From NCBI RefSeq assembly GCF_002095395.1, contig NZ_MJEI01000105.1, positions 62,001 to 126,000 on the forward strand: a DNA stretch of 64,000 nt, read 5' to 3'. The position numbers and the translations under genes are program-made. Under the pieces are notes generated by a model. That model was not told the origin of the DNA. It ran no database searches and worked only from the letters and a program-made list of their open reading frames with translations. This document shows positions 1 through 6,476 of this stretch, piece after piece (position 1 is the first letter of the stretch; each line of letters begins with the position of its first letter). The stretch is from Williamsia sp. 1135 (GTDB taxonomy: Bacteria; Actinomycetota; Actinomycetes; Mycobacteriales; Mycobacteriaceae).

Positions 1-1806
1 TCGTCGGTCCGCGACATGGCCCGTGCGCTCGGCTATTCGGTGGGACAGCAGGATGCCTGGAGCAAACAGGTGCAGCGGTACGACAAGGCCCAGCCGACCG
101 ACAGTGACATCCCCGATGATGTGCTCGATCTGGCCGGTCAGATCAACGGCATGCCGAGACATCTGGGGATCCACTCCGGTGGCATGGTGATCTGCGACCG
201 GCCCATCGCCGATGTGTGCCCCACCGAATGGGCCCGGATGCCCAATCGCAGCGTGCTGCAATGGGACAAAGATGATTGTGCTGCAATCGGATTGGTGAAG
301 TTCGACCTGCTGGGTCTCGGCATGCTCTCGGCCATCCACTACGCCATCGACTTTCTCGCCGAGCACCGCGGCATCCACGTCGACCTGGCGAAGATCGACC
401 TCACCGAGCCGGCGGTCTACGACATGCTCTGCAAGGCAGACACCGTAGGGGTGTTCCAGGTGGAGTCGCGGGCGCAGATGGCGACCCTGCCCCGGCTCAA
501 GCCCCGCGAGTTCTACGACCTCGTCGTCGAGGTCGCGCTGATCCGGCCGGGCCCGATCCAGGGCGGTTCGGTGCACCCGTACATCCGGCGCCGCAACGGC
601 CTGGAAGAGCCCACCTGCGAACACCCCTCGATGGAACCGGCATTGCGCAGGACGCTCGGGGTGCCACTCTTCCAGGAACAGCTGATGCAACTGGCAGTGG
701 ACGTCGCCGGATTCAGTTCCGCTGAAGCCGACCAGCTGCGACGGGCGATGGGGTCGAAGCGTTCCCCGGAGAAGATGGAGCGACTGCGGGCACGGTTTTA
801 TCAGGGGATGAAAGAGCTGCACGGCATCACTGGCGAGGTGGCCGACCGCGTCTTCGAGAAGATGGCTGCATTTGCCAATTTCGGTTTCCCGGAAAGTCAT
901 TCGCAGAGTTTCGCCTCGCTCGTGTTCTATTCGTCCTGGCTCAAACTCCATCATCCCGCCGCGTTCTGCGCCGCCCTGATCAAGGCGCAGCCCATGGGTT
1001 TCTACTCACCACAGTCACTGGTCGCCGATGCCCGAAGGCACGGCGTCAAGGTGCACGGGCCGGACGTCAACTTGTCGCAACCGCACGCGGACCTGGAGAA
1101 CGCGGGCTTGGACGTCCGGCTCGGCCTGGGCTCGGTGAAACACATAGGTATCGACCTGGCCGAGGCGATCGTCGCCGAACGCGAATCAGGTGGGGCGTTC
1201 ACCAATGCCGCCGACCTCTCCCGGCGCTGCGACGTCAACACCCGGCAGCTCGAGGCGCTTGCGACCGCGGGTGCACTCGAGTGCTTCGGGACCAGTCGGC
1301 GCCAAGCTCTCTGGGATGCGGGTGCGGCAGCGCAGGAGAAGTCCGATCGGCTCCCGCTGCACGAGATCAACACCTCGCCCACGCTGCCGGGGATGAGCGA
1401 TGTCGAGATGGCCGCCTCGGACGTCTGGGCCACCGGGGTCAGCCCAGATAACTACCCGACCGAGTTCATCAGGCCCCAACTCGATGCGCTGGGCGTGATC
1501 GCGGCCGTCGATCTGCTGTCGGTACCCGACGGCTCGCGGGTGCTCGTCGGGGGAGCGGTCACCCACAGACAGCGGCCCGCCACCGCGTCAGGGGTGACCT
1601 TCGTGAACCTCGAAGACGAGACCGGGATGATCAACGTGGTCTGCTCGGTGGGGTTGTGGGCCAAGTACCGCAAACTCGCCCAGACGGCCCCGGCCCTGCT
1701 GATCCGCGGCCGGGTGCAAAACGCTGAAGGAGCCGTGACCGTGGTGGCAGAACGCCTCCAACGCATGGACTTGAGAGTAGGAACCCGCTCCAGAGACTGG
1801 GCTTAA
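1..1806 (+). CDS. dnaE2: Error-prone DNA polymerase DnaE2 (3' part)
   Basis: The reading frame is open to the left edge, so only the C-terminal 600 or so residues are present. DnaE2 is the C-family polymerase of the mycobacterial SOS mutasome, which works with ImuA'/ImuB in translesion synthesis. Seen here: the third palm aspartate in VKFDLLGLGM (Asp codon 304-306), the VGVFQVESRAQM and RPGPIQGG motifs, the helix-hairpin region AFANFGFPESHSQSF, and a C-terminal OB-fold with VNLEDETGMINVV. The short C-terminus after the OB-fold and the GPIQGG motif favour DnaE2 over replicative DnaE1. The first two catalytic aspartates and the PHP domain lie outside the window. No imuA' or imuB is visible next to it. 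Confidence 0.93.
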   Translation, partial: SSVRDMARALGYSVGQQDAWSKQVQRYDKAQPTDSDIPDDVLDLAGQINGMPRHLGIHSGGMVICDRPIADVCPTEWARMPNRSVLQWDKDDCAAIGLVKFDLLGLGMLSAIHYAIDFLAEHRGIHVDLAKIDLTEPAVYDMLCKADTVGVFQVESRAQMATLPRLKPREFYDLVVEVALIRPGPIQGGSVHPYIRRRNGLEEPTCEHPSMEPALRRTLGVPLFQEQLMQLAVDVAGFSSAEADQLRRAMGSKRSPEKMERLRARFYQGMKELHGITGEVADRVFEKMAAFANFGFPESHSQSFASLVFYSSWLKLHHPAAFCAALIKAQPMGFYSPQSLVADARRHGVKVHGPDVNLSQPHADLENAGLDVRLGLGSVKHIGIDLAEAIVAERESGGAFTNAADLSRRCDVNTRQLEALATAGALECFGTSRRQALWDAGAAAQEKSDRLPLHEINTSPTLPGMSDVEMAASDVWATGVSPDNYPTEFIRPQLDALGVIAAVDLLSVPDGSRVLVGGAVTHRQRPATASGVTFVNLEDETGMINVVCSVGLWAKYRKLAQTAPALLIRGRVQNAEGAVTVVAERLQRMDLRVGTRSRDWA

Positions 1807-2038
1807 GTTTGTCTGCTCGCTCCGCTCGCTTGTCGGTGTGGCCATCAGGCGGTCGTTCTTCCCTTCTCCTCACCTCGCTGGCGCTCGTTCGTCGGCAGTC
1901 CAGAACAACCGCGGCCACCCCTCCCGGGTCCTCCTACCGCTGCGCTCGCTCAGACCCTCGTGCGTGGTTCCGTCGACCGTGCCGAAACTCCCGCCGACCG
2001 TGCCCTTGTTCGCATCGATCGGGCCCATAATCGTCTCC
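1807..2038. other. Intergenic stretch, low complexity, with a two-copy 21-nt repeat
   Basis: No convincing gene lies between the dnaE2 stop and the DUF167 start. The DNA is rich in CTCGCT and GCTCG words, and open frames through it look like by-products of that composition. Near its end sit two tandem 21-nt units, listed separately. A frame continuous with DUF167 runs back to about 1838, but the extra sequence is unlike any DUF167 N-terminus. Confidence 0.5.
1972..2013. repeat. Two tandem 21-nt units with core GNCGACCGTGCC
   Basis: Units at 1972-1992 and 1993-2013 begin GTCGACCGTGCC and GCCGACCGTGCC and have different 9-nt tails. The same 21-nt period and nearly the same core (GCCGAGCGTGCC) occur in three tandem copies at 52334-52396, also intergenic. 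A dispersed intergenic repeat family is the simplest reading. The function is unknown. Confidence 0.6.
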
Positions 2039-2266
2039 GTGGACGACATCGTGGTGACCGTCAAGCCGAACAGTCGCAAGGGGCCACTGGTCGAGGTTGC
2101 AGGCGACGGCGCTCTGACGATCTTCGTGCGTGAACCAGCCACCGAGGGCAAGGCCAACGCCGCTGTTGCGCACGTCCTGGCGAAGCACTTCGGCGTGGCC
2201 AAGTCTCGTGTCATCCTCACCGGTGGTGCGACCGCTCGCACGAAGAGGTTTCGTATCGACCGATAG
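2039..2266 (+). CDS. DUF167 (YggU family) protein
   Basis: This small protein of about 75 residues covers the whole DUF167 fold: VTVKPNSRKGP near the N-terminus, then a strand ending in FVREPATEGKANAAVAHVLAKHF and the C-terminal RVILTGGATARTKRFRI. The P.EGKAN motif is the family signature. The biochemical role of the family is not established. I chose the GTG at 2039 because homologs start just before the first strand. An upstream in-frame extension runs into repetitive DNA. No strong ribosome site is visible. Its stop codon sits in the loop of an 8-bp inverted repeat, immediately before the retron RNA. Confidence 0.75.
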   Translation: MDDIVVTVKPNSRKGPLVEVAGDGALTIFVREPATEGKANAAVAHVLAKHFGVAKSRVILTGGATARTKRFRIDR

Positions 2267-2274
2267 TCGATACG
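2252..2274. promoter_or_regulatory. 8-bp inverted repeat and candidate retron promoter
   Basis: CGTATCGA (2252-2259) and TCGATACG (2267-2274) form a perfect inverted repeat around the DUF167 stop codon. TACGAT at 2271-2276 could be a -10 element, which would place a transcript start near 2283, exactly at the retron a1 sequence. A weak -35 (TTTCGT, about 2249-2254) lies 16 nt upstream. The hairpin could instead be a weak terminator for the DUF167 gene. Both readings are inference. Confidence 0.35.
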
Positions 2275-2283
2275 ATGGACCTG

Positions 2284-2441
2284 TGCGCGGTGGGGAGGTG
2301 AGAGTGGGTTCTTGGAACCCGTCTCAGGGGCAACCCCTGGGTACATCTCACAGTTGGTATCAGCGTCCGACGCCGCTCCGCACGCTCCGCGTGCCAGCCG
2401 GCGCCGCCGACACAAGCTCGTGGTCACCTCCCCGCCGCGCA
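2284..2441 (+). ncRNA. Retron msr-msd RNA
   Basis: The ends are complementary over 18 positions. a1 is TGCGCGGTGGGGAGGTGA at 2284-2301 and a2 is TCACCTCCCCGCCGCGCA at 2424-2441, with a single G.U wobble (2291 with 2434). Inside, the msr part has two perfect 6-bp, 3-nt-loop hairpins: 2306-2320 (GGGTTC/GAACCC) and 2325-2339 (CAGGGG/CCCCTG). The msd part is a long imperfect hairpin. Its arms are 2365-2385 and 2389-2411, with the apical stem CACGC/GCGTG around loop TCC at 2386-2388. This order (a1, msr hairpins, msd hairpin, a2, then the reverse transcriptase) is the standard retron layout. The branching guanosine should be one of the first unpaired G residues after a1 (2302 or 2304). That assignment is a guess. 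Confidence 0.88.
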
Positions 2442-2466
2442 TCTGATTCGTGACGGGCCAACCTTC

Positions 2467-2706
2467 ATGAACGACAGCTATTCCCTGGGTGGTCTGGGGC
2501 CACGTATGCGCCTGACCGCGGACTCGGTCGAGCACTTGCTGACGAGGCTCGAGGTCGATCCGCGCTGGACGGTCTCGGCGCTCGTCGAGATGCTCGTGGC
2601 GACGATGGAACAGGCCGTGGTCACGGAGCTACTCGGAATGCTGCTCGATCGATTCCTGAGCGACCCACCGATCTGGGTGATGTTCGGACGTTTCTCGCGC
2701 CGCTGA
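2467..2706 (+). CDS. Out-of-frame N-terminal extension of the retron reverse transcriptase (candidate)
   Basis: A 79-residue frame starts 25 nt after the retron a2 repeat and ends 47 nt before the reverse transcriptase ATG. It contains predicted helices (residues about 17-67) with no recognised motif. In frame it stops after a tail ending MFGRFSRR. In the -1 frame, the DNA from 2670 reads DLGDVRTFLAPLIGEP and runs without a stop into the reverse transcriptase. Joining the two at 2670 would give one protein of about 425 residues, similar to myxobacterial retron enzymes, which have N-terminal extensions. I therefore read this as the N-terminal part separated by a one-base deletion or a sequencing error. 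A separate small protein remains possible. Confidence 0.5.
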   Translation: MNDSYSLGGLGPRMRLTADSVEHLLTRLEVDPRWTVSALVEMLVATMEQAVVTELLGMLLDRFLSDPPIWVMFGRFSRR

Positions 2707-2753
2707 TCGGCGAGCCGCGGCGCCGGGAGTTCGAGGATCCGGCGGAACTGGTC

Positions 2754-3743
2754 ATGCGGTTCGACCTGCCGCGGTTACAGGACTATTCGGACGTGGCGCG
2801 CTGGCTCAACCTGACTGTCGGTGAACTGGAGTGGTTCGCCGATCGTGGTCACTGGCTGCGGACGAAGGATGGCCCGCTACAGCATTATCGGTACTGGCAG
2901 GTGCCGAAACGTCATGGCGCCCGGATGATCGAGGCGCCCAAACCCCACCTGCGGGAAATCCAACGACGCATCCTGCGCACAATTCTCGACCACATCCCAC
3001 CGCACCGGGCCGCCCAGGGGTTCGTTCCCGGCACCTCGACCGCAAGCTTCGCCTGGCCGCACACCGATCGCCCGGTGGTGGTCCGATTGGACCTGCGAGA
3101 CTGCTTCTCTTCGATCGGAACAGCCAGGGTGCGGGCCATTTTCGCGGCGGTGGGCTACGAGAGGATCGCGCGAGTCCTGGCAGAACTGTGCACGACAACC
3201 ACGCCCATTGCCCATCTTCGGGACATCGACCAGCGGCAGGCGACACTGCTGAGGCAGCGGCATCTACCGCAGGGCGCACCGACTTCTCCGGCGTTGGCGA
3301 ATCTCGTTATGCGTGGCATGGATCGCCGGATCTGGGGATACGCCCAACGAAACAGATTGCATTACAGCCGGTATGGCGACGACCTGGCGATCTCAGGCGA
3401 CCACATGAACCCGGAAGCAGTGCTGTGGGTGGTGTTGCGCATCATCGCGGATGAAGGTTTCACCGTGCACCCGGACAAGACGAAGACCATGCGTGCGCAT
3501 CAACGCCAGCAGTTGGCCGGGCTGGTGGTCAACGATCAACCGCGAGTCGCCCGACGTGACTACGACAACCATCGAGCATTGCTGCACAACGCGATTCGTA
3601 CCGGTGCGCAGGCGCAGAACAGGTCGGCGCACCCAAATTTCCGCGCGCATGTGCTCGGCAAGATCGCCTGGGTAGGGGCGACCAGCCCGCGACGACGAAG
3701 CACCTTGCTGGCGTTGGCGGAGCAGGTGGACTGGGATCGCTAG
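2754..3743 (+). CDS. Retron-type reverse transcriptase
   Basis: This 329-residue protein should reverse-transcribe the upstream msd RNA into branched msDNA. Seen in order: an N-terminal substrate-binding region (HYRYWQVPKRHGARMIEAPK, about 44-63), motif A RLDLRDCF with Asp113, the strongly conserved QGAPTSPALAN at 173-183, catalytic YGDD at 207-210 (3372-3383; most retrons have YADD), HPDKTKTM at 239-246, and LAGLVVN at 254-260, the counterpart of the retron VTG motif. The C-terminus (HPNFRAHVLGKIAWV) resembles myxobacterial Mx-type enzymes. All core blocks RT1-7 are present, so the ATG at 2754 could give an active enzyme. A weak GGCGGAA lies 6 nt upstream of it. However, the frame stays open upstream without a start, which suggests a lost fusion to the 2467 frame. 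Confidence 0.92.
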   Translation: MRFDLPRLQDYSDVARWLNLTVGELEWFADRGHWLRTKDGPLQHYRYWQVPKRHGARMIEAPKPHLREIQRRILRTILDHIPPHRAAQGFVPGTSTASFAWPHTDRPVVVRLDLRDCFSSIGTARVRAIFAAVGYERIARVLAELCTTTTPIAHLRDIDQRQATLLRQRHLPQGAPTSPALANLVMRGMDRRIWGYAQRNRLHYSRYGDDLAISGDHMNPEAVLWVVLRIIADEGFTVHPDKTKTMRAHQRQQLAGLVVNDQPRVARRDYDNHRALLHNAIRTGAQAQNRSAHPNFRAHVLGKIAWVGATSPRRRSTLLALAEQVDWDR

Positions 3744-3801
3744 AGATGAACACCCCCCGACCGCCCTATACCTCCGAGCGGAAGGCGCCTAACATCGGTA
3801 A

Positions 3802-4221
3802 ATGAGCCTGAGCAATTATTCGAGCAATCTCGACCGCCAAACTCCCGGTGCTGCGGACCCCAGCGACACCAAGCAGAACCTCGACGCCCAACTCCAGCAT
3901 GTACTCGGACTCGAGGACGGCTGGCAGGGTGCCGACTCACTGGCCCCGACCTCGGCCGCAAAAGAATTCTTCGAGAGATATTTCGACGGACTGCAGAGTT
4001 CATACTGGGCGGAATCAACGCCTACCGCGACCCCTGAGGGCGGCCTGCACATGGAATGGAGTCGCGACAACAGCGTCTATTCCGCGGATATCCTCGCCGG
4101 CGGTCAGCTGGTGCTGAACGTGGTCGCCCCAACTGCGACCGACAACGCCGAGCTACGTATCGAGAAACCGACCACCGCAATGCTGCGCAAATTCATCATG
4201 CGGGGACTGCCGATCGATTGA
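3802..4221 (+). CDS. Small retron-associated protein, candidate effector or accessory
   Basis: The gene lies 58 nt after the reverse transcriptase, on the same strand, and encodes 139 residues. Visible motifs are GWQG at 40-43, followed by a helix (SAAKEFFERYFDGL), then TPEGGLHMEW at 77-86 and a strand-rich C-terminus. This GW.G, helix, P.GG...EW arrangement recalls a widespread family of small uncharacterised proteins. I do not know a tested function. There is no signal peptide or membrane segment. The DNA has more AT-rich codons (AATTATTCG, TTCATACTGG) than its neighbours, consistent with transfer. TAACAT at 3790-3795 could be a -10 for its own promoter. Position alone suggests it is the retron partner. 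It ends 12 nt before the convergent trmL. Confidence 0.65.
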   Translation: MSLSNYSSNLDRQTPGAADPSDTKQNLDAQLQHVLGLEDGWQGADSLAPTSAAKEFFERYFDGLQSSYWAESTPTATPEGGLHMEWSRDNSVYSADILAGGQLVLNVVAPTATDNAELRIEKPTTAMLRKFIMRGLPID

Positions 4222-4233
4222 TTCGCCGACCGA

Positions 4234-4698
4234 CTACACCGCGCCAGGGAACCCGTGCTGCCGCCAGGCCTCGTACATCACAATGCTGGCGGCGTTCGCC
4301 AGATTGAGTGATCGCCGCCCTGGCAGCATGGGAATGCGGACCCGCTCGGTCACGTGAGGGTCCGCCAGCACGGTCTCGGACAGCCCGGTCGGTTCGGGAC
4401 CGAACAGCAGCACGTCGCCCGGTTGGTAGCTGATGTCTGTGTAGAACGTGTCCGCGTGAGCGGTGAACGCGTATACCCGTTGCGGGGCAAGTTCTTTCCA
4501 GGCGGCGAACAGGTCGGGGTGGACGGTCACCGATGCCATGTCGTGGTAATCGAGCCCGGCTCGCTTGACCTTTGGTTCGGACAGGTCGAAGCCGAGCGGT
4601 TCTACCAGGTGTAATTCACACCCGGTGTTGGCGGCGAGCCGGATCGCATTTCCCGTGTTCGGTGGGATGCGAGGTTCATGGAACAGCAGTCGAAACAC
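4234..4698 (-). CDS. trmL: tRNA (cytidine/uridine-34 2'-O)-methyltransferase, TrmL/CspR family (SPOUT)
   Basis: This SPOUT-class enzyme should transfer a methyl group from S-adenosylmethionine to the wobble ribose of tRNA. The family signature is clear: RLLFHEPRIPPNTGNAIRLA at the N-terminus, HLVEPLGFDLSEPKVKRAGLDYHD next, LLFGPEPTGLSE in the cofactor knot, and IPMLPGRRSLNLANAASIVMYE at the C-terminus. The protein is about 154 residues from the GTG at 4698, the start that matches homologs beginning just before the first strand. In-frame ATGs at 4716 and 4725 would add 6 to 9 residues, and no start has a good ribosome site. It converges on the retron partner gene and corresponds in position to Rv3366. 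Confidence 0.88.
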   Translation of the reverse strand: MFRLLFHEPRIPPNTGNAIRLAANTGCELHLVEPLGFDLSEPKVKRAGLDYHDMASVTVHPDLFAAWKELAPQRVYAFTAHADTFYTDISYQPGDVLLFGPEPTGLSETVLADPHVTERVRIPMLPGRRSLNLANAASIVMYEAWRQHGFPGAV

Positions 4699-4741
4699 CC
4701 CCCGAGCTTGCCGCATAAGTCGCATCGTCGACAAACCGGTG

Positions 4742-5353
4742 TCAGCCCAGTAGTGCCCATCCTGACTCCACGGACCTCGCGCACCGGCTCGGCTCGTCTC
4801 CCGCGGAGACGAACAGCGCTGTCAGCATGGGCACGGCGTGGGCGAGTGCAGATACGGGTAGGGGACCCCCTGCTACCAGGGATGCCAGCCCGTGCCCGAT
4901 CATCCACTGCTGGGTCGCCAACGCGGTCGGATCGATATCGGAGCGGAATCGTCCTGCGCTCGAACAGCGTTCGGCGCCGATGACGAGATGGTGCAGGCTT
5001 GCTTCGGCTGCGGCCGCATCCTCCAGATCCGCGCTGGTGTCGAACATGACCCGATAGAGATCGGGGTTCTGCAATGCGTTCGACAGATACGCGACGCCCA
5101 TCATGGTCTGATCGCGGACCGGATCGTCGGACATCTCCAGGTCGGAAAGTCTGGCGGCGAGGCGGGTGAAACCTTCTTGGCGCAGTGCCTTCCAGAGCCC
5201 GTCCATACCGTCAAAGTAGGTGTACACGGCCATTGTCGACACCGACGACCCGGACACCAGGGAACGCAACGTCACCGTTTCTCGCGCACGCAGCATCTGC
5301 GCCGCGCGTTCGATCAGCATCGACCGTATTTGAGGATTCTTGGTACGAACCAT
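4742..5353 (-). CDS. TetR/AcrR family transcriptional regulator
   Basis: A 203-residue one-component repressor. Residues about 10-55 form the TetR helix-turn-helix: ERAAQMLRARETVTLRSL followed by the recognition helix SVSTMAVYTYFDGMDGLWKAL. The remainder is the variable ligand-binding domain, with no assignable ligand. It is divergent from the RidA-family gene with a short intergenic region carrying inverted repeats, so autoregulation and control of that gene are likely. The conserved YTYF and downstream aromatic residues are intact. Confidence 0.85.
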   Translation of the reverse strand: MVRTKNPQIRSMLIERAAQMLRARETVTLRSLVSGSSVSTMAVYTYFDGMDGLWKALRQEGFTRLAARLSDLEMSDDPVRDQTMMGVAYLSNALQNPDLYRVMFDTSADLEDAAAAEASLHHLVIGAERCSSAGRFRSDIDPTALATQQWMIGHGLASLVAGGPLPVSALAHAVPMLTALFVSAGDEPSRCARSVESGWALLG

Positions 5354-5362
5354 GGCACCACA

Positions 5363-5390
5363 TTACATAACAATGCTATGTTAACAGCAT
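5363..5390. promoter_or_regulatory. Candidate TetR operator in the divergent promoter
   Basis: Two overlapping imperfect palindromes lie between the divergent regulator and RidA genes: ACATA (5365-5369) with TATGT (5377-5381), and ATGCT (5373-5377) with AGCAT (5386-5390) around the palindrome TGTTAACA (5379-5386). This AT-rich island stands out against the GC-rich surroundings. It overlaps plausible -10 elements for both directions. Binding is inference. Confidence 0.45.
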
Positions 5391-5431
5391 GGCGACGCGC
5401 GGGCGACGCCGACGACCGAGAGGGGAACCCC

Positions 5432-5839
5432 ATGGCAATCGAGCTGATCAACCCGGAGGGACTGCCGAAACCCGATGTGTATCGCCAACTCTCGATCGCG
5501 ACGGGATCCAGACTGGTGTTTCTGGCCGGGCAGGTGGCGAGGGATGCGGAGGGCAACCAGGTCGGCGCGGGAGACTTCGCCGCGCAGGTCGAGCAGGCAT
5601 ACCTCAACATCGGAACTGCGCTGGCGGAGATCGGCGGCTCGTTCGACGACGTCGCGAAGCTGACCATCTACGTGGTGGATTGGTCCGAGGACAAGTACCC
5701 GTTGCTCGGTGAGGGCGTCGCGAGGGCGGCGGCGAAGCTCGGTGTCGATCCGGTGAAGCCGATCACCCTGCTCGGCGTCGCATCACTCGGTGAACCCGAC
5801 CTCATGGTCGAGGTCGAGGCGACCGCAGTGCTCGACTGA
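5432..5839 (+). CDS. RidA (YjgF/YER057c) family protein
   Basis: A 135-residue protein of the trimeric RidA fold, with FLAGQVARDAEGNQVG at about 32-47, the EQAYLNIGTALAEIGGSFDDV helix and the C-terminal strand MVEVEATAVL. RidA proteins usually hydrolyse reactive enamine/imine intermediates. Here the segment that normally holds the catalytic arginine (PAR-S in E. coli RidA) reads DPVKPITLLGVASLG, with no arginine. Imine deaminase activity is therefore doubtful, and a Rid subfamily of other function is likely. AGAGGGGA at 5419-5426 is a good ribosome site for the ATG at 5432. The gene is divergent from a TetR regulator. Confidence 0.85.
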   Translation: MAIELINPEGLPKPDVYRQLSIATGSRLVFLAGQVARDAEGNQVGAGDFAAQVEQAYLNIGTALAEIGGSFDDVAKLTIYVVDWSEDKYPLLGEGVARAAAKLGVDPVKPITLLGVASLGEPDLMVEVEATAVLD

Positions 5840-5870
5840 TCACCTCGGATGACCGTGTAGACATGTGCAC

Positions 5871-6476
5871 ATGAGTGTTGACGTTTCGCAGGACGAACGG
5901 TTCGATTTCGCCGACTTCTCGAACGAGAACTGGTCTGATCGTGAGTATGTCGACTGCAGTTTCATCGAATCCGATCTGAGTGAAATCCGAACGCGCGGTG
6001 TCACATTCACCAACTGTGATTTCAGTGGCGCGAACCTCTCCCGTTCGAGTCACAGCGCGAGCGCCTTTCGGAACTGCCATTTCGAACGCACGCATCTGAA
6101 CAAGGCCGAGATGACCGACTGCAGTCTGCTGGGCACCGTGATCTCCAACTCCCGGGTCAGGCCGCTGACGTTGATCGACTGCGACCTGTCGCTGACATCG
6201 ATCGGAGGGGTCGATCTGTCAGGTGTGGTGCTGCGGGGTTGCCGGCTGCGAGAGGCCAACCTGTCGGATTCGACTCTGATCGGCGCGGATCTGTCCGGGG
6301 CCGACCTCACCGGAGTGCGCGCCATCGGGACAAAACTCGACAAGGCGGATCTGCGCGGCGCGAGGGTGGACCCGGTGCTCTGGCTGCAGGCATCCGTGGT
6401 CGATGCCCTGGTGGATGCCGGCCAGGCCCTGGAGTTCGCAGCAGCTCACGGGCTGCGAATCGGAGGGCAGGGGTGA
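5871..6476 (+). CDS. mfpA: Pentapeptide-repeat protein MfpA (DNA-gyrase-binding DNA mimic)
   Basis: About 201 residues made almost entirely of A(D/N)LXX-type pentapeptide repeats, for example FTNCDFSGANLSRS, GVDLSGVVLRGCRLREANL and IGADLSGADLTGVRA. The central FRNCHFERTHL, the RPLTLIDCDL segment and the C-terminal RGARVDPVLWLQAS ... AAAHGLRIGG correspond closely to MfpA (Rv3361c), as I remember it. MfpA forms a right-handed quadrilateral beta-helix dimer that mimics B-DNA, binds gyrase and can protect it from fluoroquinolones. The ATG at 5871 follows a GTG at 5865, and either could start it. Its stop overlaps the GTG of the next gene by 4 nt, indicating translational coupling. Confidence 0.88.
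   Translation: MSVDVSQDERFDFADFSNENWSDREYVDCSFIESDLSEIRTRGVTFTNCDFSGANLSRSSHSASAFRNCHFERTHLNKAEMTDCSLLGTVISNSRVRPLTLIDCDLSLTSIGGVDLSGVVLRGCRLREANLSDSTLIGADLSGADLTGVRAIGTKLDKADLRGARVDPVLWLQASVVDALVDAGQALEFAAAHGLRIGGQG

Noticed and set aside
1838-2038. Longer N-terminus for the DUF167 protein
   Set aside because: The upstream in-frame sequence is repeat-like and includes the 21-nt units. Family members start at the VDDIVV strand.
2640-2760. Programmed -1 frameshifting between the two RT segments
   Set aside because: No heptameric slippery sequence in the correct phase and no clear downstream pseudoknot. A one-base deletion is simpler.
2284-4221. Group II intron or diversity-generating retroelement
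   Set aside because: There is no maturase or HNH domain, no domain V-type RNA, no template/variable repeat pair, and the RT motifs and flanking a1/a2 repeats fit retrons.
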